DNA of 22,213 nt from Pseudomonadota bacterium. GTDB lineage: Bacteria > Pseudomonadota > Gammaproteobacteria > Burkholderiales > Burkholderiaceae. The notes beneath the pieces were generated by a model, which was not told where the DNA came from, did no database searches, and saw only the letters and a list, made by a program, of their open reading frames with translations. The stretch is from the NCBI GenBank assembly GCA_023441105.1, contig JAEZQX010000141.1, forward strand, positions 1-22,213. The letters run 5' to 3'. Numbering within the stretch: the first letter of the stretch is position 1; every line of letters begins with the position of its first letter. Shown here one piece after another: positions 15,500 to 22,213 of this stretch. The position numbers were made by a program, and so were the translations under genes.

Positions 15500-15912
15500 C
15501 GCGGCGTGCCGAGCAGGTCGCGAACGGTCGAGACCAGGCGATCACGGGAAAGCGGAGTCGCCAGCGTCGCGGCGACGCCGAAGCGGCGCGCGACCTCGCC
15601 ACGGGACGGTGTTTCGGCAAAGAAGGTCGGCGACAGCAGGATGACCGGAATCTCGGGCCAGGTCGTCGTGACCCCCTGCAGCAGGTCGCGATCGTCGTGG
15701 CGCGGATAGGCGATCTCGACCAGGATCAATGCCGGTGCACCAGCGGGTGAGGGATCGAGGCGCACCGCCAGCCCTGCGGCGGCAAGCCACCAGTTCATCA
15801 GGTCGGTGGTGGCCGGCTCGAGATCGATGGTGAGGCCGTAGCGCGTGCCGCGGTCAGGCATGCGTTCCGGCGGGTTGTCGCAGTCGAGACGAGCCGGTTG
15901 GGAAGAATCCAT
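15496..15912 (-). CDS. Stand-alone receiver-like protein with substituted phosphorylation site
   Basis: A 138-residue protein with the strand-helix rhythm of a CheY-type receiver: YGLTIDLEPATTDLMNWWLAAAGLAV (first strand and helix), ALILVEIAYP (third strand), PEIPVILLSPTFF (fourth strand), GVAATLATPLSRDRLVSTVRDLL (fifth strand and last helix). The site that should be the phospho-Asp is Glu (E66) and the usual Lys before Pro in the fifth strand is Thr (T119), so normal phosphorylation is unlikely. The first 23 residues are an extension. It overlaps the kinase gene by four bases and is the first gene of that operon. AGGA lies 4-5 nt before the ATG. A TTGACA hexamer on the minus strand (15955-15950) could be a -35 box, but no good -10 follows. 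Family assignment rests on pattern, not strong motifs. Confidence 0.72.
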   Translation of the reverse strand: MDSSQPARLDCDNPPERMPDRGTRYGLTIDLEPATTDLMNWWLAAAGLAVRLDPSPAGAPALILVEIAYPRHDDRDLLQGVTTTWPEIPVILLSPTFFAETPSRGEVARRFGVAATLATPLSRDRLVSTVRDLLGTPR

Positions 15913-16074
15913 GTCATCCTGGTGATGCGTCGGTCGCTGTCGATCAGCATGTCAAGCGCGGATGCCCGCCGGATTGCCGCGCGGGGCTCGGCGGATTACA
16001 AGTGAAACCCAGGCCCGGCGCGCGGCAGCCTCGCCGTCACGAAGCTGCCGCGACGATCCTGCCGGTCGCCGGCC

Positions 16075-17697
16075 TCAGACCGGCCGCAGCGCCCAACCGG
16101 CACGTGCGCCGGATCCGTCGAGGTCGATTCGAAGAGGTGTCTCGCCGAAGTAGCGGCGGATCGCCTCGATATCGAGCCGTTCGCCGGCGAGGCCGATATG
16201 GCCGTCCGGCCGCAACAGGAAGAACGACGGCTGCGCGACGCCGATGCGCGCCAGTGCCGCGTCGTTGGCTGCATCGGCCGGCACGACTGTCGTGTCCACC
16301 GGCACGGCGCCGTCCCGTAGCAGGCGCGCCGCTTCGCTGCCCGCCTGCGGCTGGCCAAAGACCAGCAGGTGGAAGCGGGTGTCGTCGAGCCGCTCGAACA
16401 GGTCCCGGCGCGGACCGCCCGCTTCGAAGGCCAGCTGGATCCAGGGGAAGCGATCGCCGGCTTGCGGTCCATCCGCAGTCATCTTGCCGGCGTTGAGCGA
16501 TAGCGTGCTGTGGCGGTAGCGGATGCCGATCTGCGAGATCGTGCGGAAGGCCACGGTCCGGATCCGCGACTGCTTCATCGCGAAGGCGAGCGCCCTGGCG
16601 ATCACGCGCGTGCGAAGCATGCTGGCCACCCAACCGTCGGAAACGAGCATCGTGAACAGACGGTCGGTGGTGCGCAGCAGGCGCCGGGCGACCGGCTGGC
16701 GTTCGGCCTCGTAGGTATCGAGCAGGGACGGATCGGCAACGCCGCTGCTGACGAGCGCGAGCTTCCAGCCGAGGTTGTAGGCATCCTGCAGCCCGGTGTT
16801 CATGCCCTGGCCACCCGCCGGACTATGGACGTGGGCGGCGTCGCCGAGCAGGAACGCCCGGCCCTTGCGGAAGCGCTCGGCGCAGCGATGGTGGATCCGG
16901 TAGGTCGAGAACCAGTCGCAGGCGGCGAACGAGAGCCCGGCGCCGACCTCGCTCGTGATCGCCGGGACCACCTCGTCGAAGGCGAGGTCGTCGCGATCGC
17001 GCAGCGCCTTCGGCAGGATGCCGATCGCGCGCCAGCGATCGCGGCCATGCATCGGGAAGAACAGGTGGAAGCCGTCGCGGAACATGAAGACGTTGAGCTC
17101 GCCCGGCTTCATCGGACCGGTCGCCTCGGTGTCGGCGACATAGAAGACCTGCTCGTACGGGGCACCCGGAAAGCCGATGTCGTTCAGGCGCCGCACGGCA
17201 CTGTGGCTGCCGTCGCAGCCGGCGATCCAGCTCGAGGTCAAGCGGGAGGTGCTGCCGTCCCTCATGCGCAGTGTGACGTCGACGTGATCCGGGTGCTGTT
17301 CGAGCGCGACGAGCTCGGTGTTCCACTCCACCGTAAGCCCGAACTCATGCAGGCGCTCGCCGAGAATCACTTCGTTGGCGTCCTGGCCCAGCATCAGGAT
17401 GTAGGGATGCGGGCTGAGGCTCTGCCCGATGTCACCGAGCGGCACGCGAGCCCGGTGTCGGGCCTGGGCCCACATGCTCGCGCCGCTGGCTTGCCGGCCC
17501 ATCGCCAGGGCGCGATCGGCAATTCCGAGACGTGAGTAGATCTCGAGGGTGCGCGCCTGCACGGCCATCGCACGCGACTGTTGCGCCGGACCGCTGTGGC
17601 GATCGATGATCCGGGTGCGGACACCGCGCCGGCGCAACTGGTTGGCGAGCATCAGGCCGGTGGGACCGGCGCCGACAACGAGGACATCGACATCCAT
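16075..17697 (-). CDS. FAD-dependent aromatic monooxygenase (PheA/TfdB family)
   Basis: A 540-residue group A flavoprotein hydroxylase of the UbiH/PHBH type, expected to hydroxylate an aromatic or polyketide-like compound with NAD(P)H and O2. Visible: dinucleotide fold DVLVVGAGPTGLMLANQLRRRG (G9, G11, G14) ending in IIDRHSGP; the DG motif GCDGSHSAVRR (D162-G163), which contacts both FAD and NAD(P)H; and the GD motif FLLGDAAHVHSPAGGQGMN (G285-D286), then TGLQDAYNLGWKLALV. The last 170 residues are a thioredoxin-like domain as in phenol 2-monooxygenase. Three starts are possible (TTG 17724, ATG 17703, ATG 17697); GGGAG about 7 nt before 17697 favours the last. Single gene; no pathway neighbours, so the substrate cannot be inferred. 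Confidence 0.9.
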   Translation of the reverse strand: MDVDVLVVGAGPTGLMLANQLRRRGVRTRIIDRHSGPAQQSRAMAVQARTLEIYSRLGIADRALAMGRQASGASMWAQARHRARVPLGDIGQSLSPHPYILMLGQDANEVILGERLHEFGLTVEWNTELVALEQHPDHVDVTLRMRDGSTSRLTSSWIAGCDGSHSAVRRLNDIGFPGAPYEQVFYVADTEATGPMKPGELNVFMFRDGFHLFFPMHGRDRWRAIGILPKALRDRDDLAFDEVVPAITSEVGAGLSFAACDWFSTYRIHHRCAERFRKGRAFLLGDAAHVHSPAGGQGMNTGLQDAYNLGWKLALVSSGVADPSLLDTYEAERQPVARRLLRTTDRLFTMLVSDGWVASMLRTRVIARALAFAMKQSRIRTVAFRTISQIGIRYRHSTLSLNAGKMTADGPQAGDRFPWIQLAFEAGGPRRDLFERLDDTRFHLLVFGQPQAGSEAARLLRDGAVPVDTTVVPADAANDAALARIGVAQPSFFLLRPDGHIGLAGERLDIEAIRRYFGETPLRIDLDGSGARAGWALRPV

Positions 17698-18152
17698 GAG
17701 CATTCTCCCTGGTCGGACTGGCAAGTCCTCAATGTCGGGCGATGGCCTGACCCGATGATGACCATCGACAGGGAATCGATTACGACTGTAGCAGGCCCGC
17801 GCGGCTCGCGGGCAGAGCGCACCGAATCAACGCCCGAAGCGGAGGTGATGCAGGACGAACGTCAAATTTGGACTAACCCGTCCGAAGTTGAACCATAAGT
17901 TGGCAGGGAAAGGTCAAAACCAGCAGAAAGTGCAGCCGTTGACCAATAACCAAGCTGATGAGCTCTGGCCGCTGTAGGACTGAACAACCTCAGCGACAAG
18001 CCCGTCCATCGAGAGCGCGCATCAGCAACTCGGGGGTCTGTTGACGCTGTGTGTCGGCGTTCTTGGGTGGACTGGCTACGCGACGGAATGAACGGGATGG
18101 CACGCCCGCCCGGCCGAGAGTAGGGATGTCAAAAGGGCTAGTACCCGCGTCC
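17698..18152. other. Gene-free stretch between monooxygenase and arsenic operon
   Basis: About 450 bases with no supported gene: all six frames are short or broken and none gives a product I recognise. Near the monooxygenase end lie an AATCGATT palindrome (17774-17781) and a GC hairpin with 7-bp arms and a 5-nt loop (17795-17813) without a T tail. From about 17860 the base composition becomes visibly less GC-rich than the left part of the window. This may be the left edge of a transferred segment or a decayed mobile element, but no terminal repeats or transposase remnants could be recognised. Confidence 0.5.
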
Positions 18153-18168
18153 TTGTGAGACGTCACAA
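18153..18168. promoter_or_regulatory. Dyad upstream of arsR, possible operator
   Basis: TTGTGA and TCACAA form 6-bp arms around a 4-nt centre, ending 8 nt before the candidate -35 of arsR. The place suits a regulator site. The arms resemble CRP half-sites, but the spacer is two bases too short for a standard CRP box. Confidence 0.4.
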
Positions 18169-18176
18169 TTCTTCAC

Positions 18177-18204
18177 TTGATGGCTGCCACATTTCCAATA
18201 TGAT
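18177..18204 (+). promoter_or_regulatory. Candidate promoter of the arsenic operon
   Basis: TTGATG (18177-18182) and TATGAT (18199-18204) with a 16-nt spacer, both close to the sigma-70 consensus. The -10 is only 6 nt before the arsR ATG, so the transcript would be leaderless or nearly so, in agreement with the lack of a clear ribosome site before arsR. Confidence 0.5.
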
Positions 18205-18210
18205 CGAAGC

Positions 18211-18534
18211 ATGGAAGAAGATGACGTCGTCCGCTCGCTTGCCGCCCTGGGCCAGCCGCACCGCCTGAAGATTTTCCGTGCCCTGGTCGTTGCCGGCCCG
18301 GCTGGTCTGACTCCTGGTGTGATGGCGGAGGGCCTTGGCATCCCAGCCGCGACGCTTTCGTTCCACCTCAAGGAACTGGTCAATGCCGGCCTGGTGACGC
18401 AGGCAAGAGCCAGCCGAAACCTCATCTATCGCGCTGCCTATGAGCGCATGAACAAGCTACTCGGTTACCTCACCGAAAACTGCTGCCAGGGAGAGGAGTG
18501 CCTGGACCCGGCGGCGTCTGCGTGCAACTGCTGA
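18211..18534 (+). CDS. arsR: ArsR family arsenite-responsive repressor
   Basis: A 107-residue winged-helix repressor that leaves DNA when it binds As(III) or Sb(III). The fold is clear: VRSLAALGQPHRLKIFRALVVAG, then LTPGVMAEGLGIPAATLSFHLKELVNAGLVTQ (recognition helix near residues 45-57) and the beta wing RASRNLIYRAAYERM. The classical ELCVCDL metal site in the DNA-binding helix is missing; instead there is a cysteine-rich tail, C91, C92, C97, C105 and C107, which resembles the C-terminal CC...C site of the Acidithiobacillus ferrooxidans-type ArsR. First gene of the operon, 13 nt before arsI. It most likely represses its own operon. No ribosome site was seen before the ATG. Confidence 0.93.
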   Translation: MEEDDVVRSLAALGQPHRLKIFRALVVAGPAGLTPGVMAEGLGIPAATLSFHLKELVNAGLVTQARASRNLIYRAAYERMNKLLGYLTENCCQGEECLDPAASACNC

Positions 18535-18547
18535 AAGGAAAAGTGCC

Positions 18548-19015
18548 ATGAAGCGATTCCATGTTCACCTGCATGTCGAGGACCTGGCGGCCAGCATTGG
18601 CTTCTACAACAAGATGTTCAACTCGACCCCGGCGCGAGTCGAGTCGGACTACGCCAAGTGGATGCTGGACGACCCGGCCGTGAACTTTGCCATCTCAACG
18701 CGCGGTGCCAAGCCGGGCATTGACCACCTGGGAATCCAGACCGACAACGCGGACGACCTGGCGGTGATGGAGCGTCAGGCAGAGGCCGCCGGAATGACGT
18801 TGCTCGACGTCGGCGAAACCACCTGCTGCTACGCACGCAGCGACAAATACTGGGTGACCGACCCCCAGGGCATCGCGTGGGAGCAGTTCCATACGTTGGA
18901 GAGCATCCCCGTGTTCAACGAGCGAGAGGCAACTCCGGCCGCCACCAAGAAGGCCTGCTGTGCCGTGTCCAGCGTACCCGAAAGCATCCCAGCCAAGGCT
19001 TCGGCCTGCTGCTGA
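18548..19015 (+). CDS. arsI: ArsI/CadI family dioxygenase, likely methylarsenite C-As lyase
   Basis: A 155-residue non-haem iron enzyme of the vicinal oxygen chelate fold; ArsI cleaves the C-As bond of methylarsenite and aromatic arsenicals to give arsenite. Expected metal ligands are H5 in FHVHLHVEDL, H60 in IDHLGIQ and E112 in WEQFHT. The vicinal cysteine pair that binds the arsenical is present as C93/C94 in GETTCCYARSDKYWVTDPQG. Past the domain (from about 120) there is a tail with two further CC pairs (C137/C138 and the last two residues), which could trap or hand over As(III); similar tails occur in the family. AAAGGAAA before the ATG is a good ribosome site. Within the arsenic operon, product arsenite would go to the Acr3 pump. 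CadI-type cadmium binding remains an alternative. Confidence 0.88.
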   Translation: MKRFHVHLHVEDLAASIGFYNKMFNSTPARVESDYAKWMLDDPAVNFAISTRGAKPGIDHLGIQTDNADDLAVMERQAEAAGMTLLDVGETTCCYARSDKYWVTDPQGIAWEQFHTLESIPVFNEREATPAATKKACCAVSSVPESIPAKASACC

Positions 19016-19065
19016 GGTTTCCGTTCCCTCCTCCGTCTCATTGACTAGGCACCCCGTCGACCTGC

Positions 19066-20172
19066 GTGGTCTCCCACGCTTTGACACCTGTGACGACATA
19101 TTCCCAAGCCTCGCCTGCCATCGCTCCGTCCGCGCCCGCCATCGGCTTCTTCGAGCGCTATCTCACCGTCTGGGTGGGGCTGTGCATCGCGGCCGGCATT
19201 GCGCTCGGCCAACTCTTTCCCGGGGTGTTCAAGGGGATTGCCGCCCTCGAGGTGGCGAAGGTGAACATCCCGGTCGGGGTTCTCATCTGGGTGATGATTA
19301 TCCCGATGCTGCTGAAAATCGACTTCACGGCCCTGGGGCAGGTGAAGTCGCACTGGCGAGGCATCGGCGTCACGCTCTTCATCAACTGGGCGGTCAAGCC
19401 GTTCTCGATGGCGCTCCTTGGCTGGATATTCATCCGCCATGTCTTCGCGCCGCTCCTGCCGGCGGACCAGCTCGACAGCTACGTCGCCGGGCTCATCCTG
19501 CTGGCGGCTGCTCCGTGTACGGCCATGGTCTTCGTCTGGAGCCAATTGTGCCGAGGCGACCCGTACTTCACCCTGTCGCAGGTGGCGCTCAACGACGCCA
19601 TCATGGTGGTCGCCTTTGCACCTATCGTGGCACTGCTGTTGGGCCTTTCGTCCATCACTGTGCCCTGGGACACGTTGCTGACGTCCGTCGGGCTCTACAT
19701 CGTCGTCCCGGTCATTCTGGCGCAGCTTTGGCGGAAGCAATTGCTCAGTGGGGGTACCGCTCACTTCAAGCGGGTTACCGACCGCCTCGGACCGCTATCT
19801 ATCTCCGCATTGTTGCTGACCCTGGTGCTGCTCTTCGCCTTTCAGGGTGAGTCCATCCTGCGGCAGCCACTCATCATCGCGTTGCTTGCGATGCCAATTC
19901 TGATTCAGGTCATCCTGAACTCCGGCCTTGCCTACTTGCTGAATCGCCGCCTCGGGGTCGCGCATTGCGTAGCTGGTCCTTCGGCCCTCATCGGCGCAAG
20001 TAACTTCTTCGAGCTTGCGGTAGCCGCCGCTATCAGCTTGTTCGGCCTGCAATCTGGAGCGGCCTTGGCGACTGTCGTTGGGGTGCTTATCGAAGTCCCG
20101 GTGATGCTGGCGGTTGTTGCGGTGGTCAACCGCACCCAGGGCTGGTATGAAGCGGGGCAGAAGCCTGCCTGA
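19066..20172 (+). CDS. acr3: ACR3 family arsenite efflux permease
   Basis: A 368-residue inner-membrane permease that exports As(OH)3, driven by the proton gradient. Ten hydrophobic helices are seen from residue 32 on. The family motifs are present: FFERYLTVWVGLCIAAGIALG, IPMLLKIDF, NWAVKPFSMALLGW, the essential Cys in AAAPCTAMVFVWSQL (C151) and the Glu in ALIGASNFFELAVA (E316). The start is uncertain: no ATG lies before the first helix, and GTG at 19066 or GTG at 19090 are possible; neither has a good ribosome site, and the second gives an N-terminus (TTYSQ) nearer to relatives I recall. The 50-nt gap to arsI and 10-nt gap to arsC fit one operon. Codon third positions are less GC-biased than in the left part of the window. 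Confidence 0.95.
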   Translation: MVSHALTPVTTYSQASPAIAPSAPAIGFFERYLTVWVGLCIAAGIALGQLFPGVFKGIAALEVAKVNIPVGVLIWVMIIPMLLKIDFTALGQVKSHWRGIGVTLFINWAVKPFSMALLGWIFIRHVFAPLLPADQLDSYVAGLILLAAAPCTAMVFVWSQLCRGDPYFTLSQVALNDAIMVVAFAPIVALLLGLSSITVPWDTLLTSVGLYIVVPVILAQLWRKQLLSGGTAHFKRVTDRLGPLSISALLLTLVLLFAFQGESILRQPLIIALLAMPILIQVILNSGLAYLLNRRLGVAHCVAGPSALIGASNFFELAVAAAISLFGLQSGAALATVVGVLIEVPVMLAVVAVVNRTQGWYEAGQKPA

Positions 20173-20182
20173 GGAGAACATC

Positions 20183-20605
20183 ATGGTCGACATCACCATC
20201 TACCACAATCCGGACTGCGGCACGTCCCGCAACACACTGGCCCTCATTCGCCACAGCGGCGCTGAGCCCCAGGTCATCGAGTACCTGAAGACGCCGCCAA
20301 CCAAAGCCAAGCTGAAGGAGCTCATCGCGGCCATGGGCCTTCCGGTCCGAGCGCTCCTCCGTGAGAAGGGCACGCCATACGCCGAGCTGAAGCTAGATGA
20401 TCCCGACTGGTCGGACGAGAACCTGCTGGACTTCATGGTCAAGCATCCCATCCTCATCAACCGCCCCATCGTCGTCACGCGCCTGGGTACGAAGCTTTGC
20501 CGGCCCTCTGAGGCCGTTCTGGAAATCCTCCCTGCAGAGAAGCTGACTCCGTTCACGAAGGAGGACGGCGATGTTGTCGTGGATGATGGAACGCGACGTG
20601 CCTGA
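20183..20605 (+). CDS. arsC: Glutaredoxin-dependent arsenate reductase ArsC
   Basis: A 140-residue cytoplasmic enzyme that reduces arsenate to arsenite with glutathione and glutaredoxin, supplying the substrate of the Acr3 pump. The catalytic C12 lies in ITIYHNPDCGTSRNTL, and the three arginines that hold arsenate in the E. coli plasmid enzyme are found at the same numbers: R60 (LLREKG), R94 (NRPIVVTR) and R107 (LCRPSE). Length is the usual one. The ATG was chosen because GAGGAG, overlapping the acr3 stop, lies 6-7 nt upstream and the first strand follows at once. Confidence 0.97.
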   Translation: MVDITIYHNPDCGTSRNTLALIRHSGAEPQVIEYLKTPPTKAKLKELIAAMGLPVRALLREKGTPYAELKLDDPDWSDENLLDFMVKHPILINRPIVVTRLGTKLCRPSEAVLEILPAEKLTPFTKEDGDVVVDDGTRRA

Positions 20606-20667
20606 ATGCGCTTGGGCGACACTGCCTGGCGCCCGCCCACACGGTTAGGACCCTACCCTGTCCTGGG

Positions 20668-21159
20668 ATGACTTCTACACGCTCGGTTCAGATTCGACGG
20701 GCCACACCTGGCGACTGGCCACTCATATCGAGACTGCTCGAGGCGAAAGGGCTGCCGCTGGCGGGTGTTCATGAGCACCTTGATACCTTCTGGCTTGCTG
20801 TCGCGGCAGAAGGTCAGGTAGTGGGCGTCGCAGGGCTTGAGGTTTACGGTGAGGCTGGGCTACTTCGTTCAGTGGCAGTCCGACCGGAACGTCAGGGGAT
20901 GGGCGTAGGCACGGCACTGCTCGCTCAGGTTTTCGGGGAGGCCAAGCGCTTCCGCCTTCGCTCCCTTCATCTTCTCACCATGGGCGCTGCCGGCTACTTC
21001 GAGCGCTTCGGCTTCGAGTCGAGACCGATTCGCGAAGCTCCCGAAGGTCTCGAGGCATCTGCCGAGTTCCAGGGTGCCTGTCCCGCGAGCGCCATGTTCA
21101 TGACTGTGCGCGTAGAGACCCTGTTGCAACCCCAATCCTCCGCTCCGTCACGCGACTAG
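20668..21159 (+). CDS. arsN2: GNAT N-acetyltransferase, ArsN2-like
   Basis: A 163-residue acetyl-CoA-dependent acetyltransferase. The acetyl-CoA binding loop is visible as LLRSVAVRPERQGMGVGTALLAQVF (Q-x-x-G-x-G form), with the preceding strand VVGVAGLEVYGEAG and the final GYFERFGFE motif, all typical of GNAT and specifically of the ArsN2 group often found in arsenic operons. ArsN1 is known to acetylate phosphinothricin-like organoarsenicals; the ArsN2 substrate is less sure. It lies 62 nt after arsC on the same strand. The ATG has only a weak GGG nearby. Last gene of the operon; no terminator could be recognised in the 100 nt that follow. Confidence 0.85.
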   Translation: MTSTRSVQIRRATPGDWPLISRLLEAKGLPLAGVHEHLDTFWLAVAAEGQVVGVAGLEVYGEAGLLRSVAVRPERQGMGVGTALLAQVFGEAKRFRLRSLHLLTMGAAGYFERFGFESRPIREAPEGLEASAEFQGACPASAMFMTVRVETLLQPQSSAPSRD

Positions 21160-21261
21160 GCCAGAGCGCCGATTCTCCGCAGAGCTGCTTGTTCGGTCGT
21201 CATGCGCTCGAGATGCCGGGACCGCGCTCAGCAACGACTTACGAGCAGAAAAGACAGGGGT

Positions 21262-21338
21262 TGGGGTGGCTGACGGGACTCGAACCCGCGACAACAGGAA
21301 TCACAATCCTGGACTCTACCAACTGAGCTACAGCCACC
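21262..21338 (-). tRNA. tRNA-His (anticodon GTG)
   Basis: On the minus strand a full cloverleaf: acceptor arm GTGGCTG/CAGCCAC, D arm AGCTCAGTTGGTAGAG, anticodon stem CAGGA/TCCTG with loop TTGTGAT (GTG), T arm with GGTTCGAGTCC, discriminator C73 and encoded CCA. The extra G at -1 typical of tRNA-His is encoded at 21338 and faces C73. Confidence 0.97.
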
Positions 21339-21349
21339 ACCGGAGGAAC

Positions 21350-21426
<77 letters not shown>

Positions 21427-21632
21427 ATGTCGAAGCGACCGGTCAAGCAGTGGGTCACGGGGCAGCGATCCCCTGCCCGCTCGAAGCTGGCATAGGCGGG
21501 GCCGCCTCTCTGACCTGCCGGCATTTTACCCGAAACCCGCAGGCTTCTCGCCACGCGTAGCCGCCGCTTCGCGATCGGGCTCGGGCGCTCCGGTAAGATG
21601 GCCGCTCGACCTCGAGGAAACGCGACGCGCGC

Positions 21633-21986
21633 ATGGCCAGACCGCGATGGCAGCAGGAAGGGCAGGATCCGGACTACCGGTTCTCGCTCGCCAACGAACG
21701 CACCTTCCTCGCCTGGATCAGGACCGCGCTGGCCCTGCTGGCGGGCGGGGTCGCGCTCGAGCAATTCGCCACCCGGATGGAGCCGCGCGCGGCGGTGGTG
21801 GCCCTGGCGGTGGCGCTGGCGGTGCTTGCCGCCGCGCTCAGCGGCGGCGCCTACCTGCGCTGGAAGTCCAACGAGATCGCCATGCGGCACGCCCGGCCGC
21901 TGCCGGCCAGCCCGGTCATTGCGTTGCTGGCCATCGCGTCACTGCTGATCGCGGCGGCGATCGCCCTGCTCCTGCTGCTGCAATGA
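21633..21986 (+). CDS. DUF202 (YidH-like) membrane protein
   Basis: A 117-residue inner-membrane protein with three hydrophobic segments (about 30-45, 53-72 and 92-116) after a charged start. Residues 15-31 show the DUF202 signature YRFSLANERTFLAWIRTALAL, as in E. coli YidH. Role unknown. GAGGAAA lies upstream, but about 14 nt away. Its stop overlaps the start of a second DUF202 gene (ATGA), so the two are translated together. The 206-nt gap back to tRNA-Arg holds no gene I can support. Confidence 0.9.
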   Translation: MARPRWQQEGQDPDYRFSLANERTFLAWIRTALALLAGGVALEQFATRMEPRAAVVALAVALAVLAAALSGGAYLRWKSNEIAMRHARPLPASPVIALLAIASLLIAAAIALLLLLQ

Positions 21987-22213
21987 CTGCGGCCGCACCC
22001 GCGTCGGCGCCGCCGCCGGATCCCGGGCTGCAAGCGCAGCGCACCACCCTCGCCTGGAACCGCACCGCCCTGGCGGTGCTGGTCAACGCCCTGCTGATGC
22101 TCAGGCTGGGCGAGCAGTCCGGTCAGTCGCCGACCACCGCGCTGGGCATCATCCTGCTGGTCGCGGCGGCGGCGGTAACCGGCTGCGGCTGGTGGCGCCG
22201 GAAGGCCCTGGCG
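21983..22213 (+). CDS. Second DUF202 membrane protein, cut by the window end
   Basis: The frame starts at an ATG overlapping the previous stop and is still open at the last base (77 codons). After a Pro/Ala-rich start it shows GLQAQRTTLAWNRTALAVLVN, the DUF202 signature in the YidG form, then a second hydrophobic segment (ALGIILLVAAAAVTG). The pair mirrors E. coli yidH-yidG, where two small DUF202 proteins are adjacent; they may form a heteromeric complex, which is inference. The C-terminus lies outside the window. Confidence 0.88.
   Translation, partial: MTAAAPASAPPPDPGLQAQRTTLAWNRTALAVLVNALLMLRLGEQSGQSPTTALGIILLVAAAAVTGCGWWRRKALA

Noticed and set aside
18060..18085. Stretch TTGGGTGGACTGGCT resembling the 3' end of tRNA-His (TTGGGGTGGCTGACGG) as a possible left att site
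   Set aside because: The likeness needs gaps and ends after about a dozen bases; too weak to claim an integration repeat without an alignment.
17860..18120. Remnant of a transposase in the gene-free stretch
   Set aside because: None of the six frames gives a recognisable transposase motif, and no terminal inverted repeats were found.
21523..21528. TAAAAT on the minus strand as the -10 of the tRNA promoter
   Set aside because: It lies about 97 nt before tRNA-Arg and no -35 box at the right distance was seen.

Overview
The window is GC-rich Pseudomonadota-type DNA (most likely beta- or gammaproteobacterial, an inference from gene families such as Pol IV, WrbA, fused NMNAT-Nudix, TAXI receptor and the Arg-His tRNA pair; the genus cannot be fixed from sequence alone). 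Genes are densely packed on both strands and mostly carry short Shine-Dalgarno sites. High GC leaves very long open frames opposite real genes; these were treated as shadows.

Region 1 (1-10.5 kb) is housekeeping and stress functions: the tail of a truncated gene and a TAXI-type TRAP periplasmic receptor with a matching two-cysteine tail; an M20 peptidase; a DUF1439 exported protein; DNA polymerase IV (dinB); a MATE efflux pump; methionine sulfoxide reductase B; an unrecognised lipoprotein; a shortened exported DUF1264 protein; a DUF3072 protein; a fused NMNAT-like/Nudix protein whose NMNAT half has lost its signature motifs; and the flavoprotein WrbA.

Region 2 (10.6-17.7 kb) holds a small LRAT-fold protein whose only start codon lies inside a perfect 12-bp-arm hairpin, a signalling cluster transcribed leftwards (degenerate stand-alone receiver, large Cache/triple-PAS hybrid histidine kinase, OmpR-type regulator), and a PheA/TfdB-type FAD monooxygenase.

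Region 3 (17.7-21.2 kb) starts with about 450 bases without a recognisable gene and then an arsenic-resistance operon: arsR, arsI-like C-As lyase, acr3, glutaredoxin-type arsC, and an ArsN2-like acetyltransferase. Together these would sense As(III), split methylarsenite, reduce arsenate and export arsenite. Looser base use and the position beside the 3' end of a tRNA suggest acquisition by transfer. 

Region 4 (21.2 kb to end) has tRNA-His(GTG) and tRNA-Arg(TCT) on the minus strand and a translationally coupled pair of DUF202 membrane proteins, the second cut by the window edge. The observations I rate highest are the internally shortened DUF1264 protein, the hairpin-occluded LRAT start, the degenerate NMNAT half, the receiver with Asp replaced by Glu, and the cysteine-rich tails on ArsR and ArsI.
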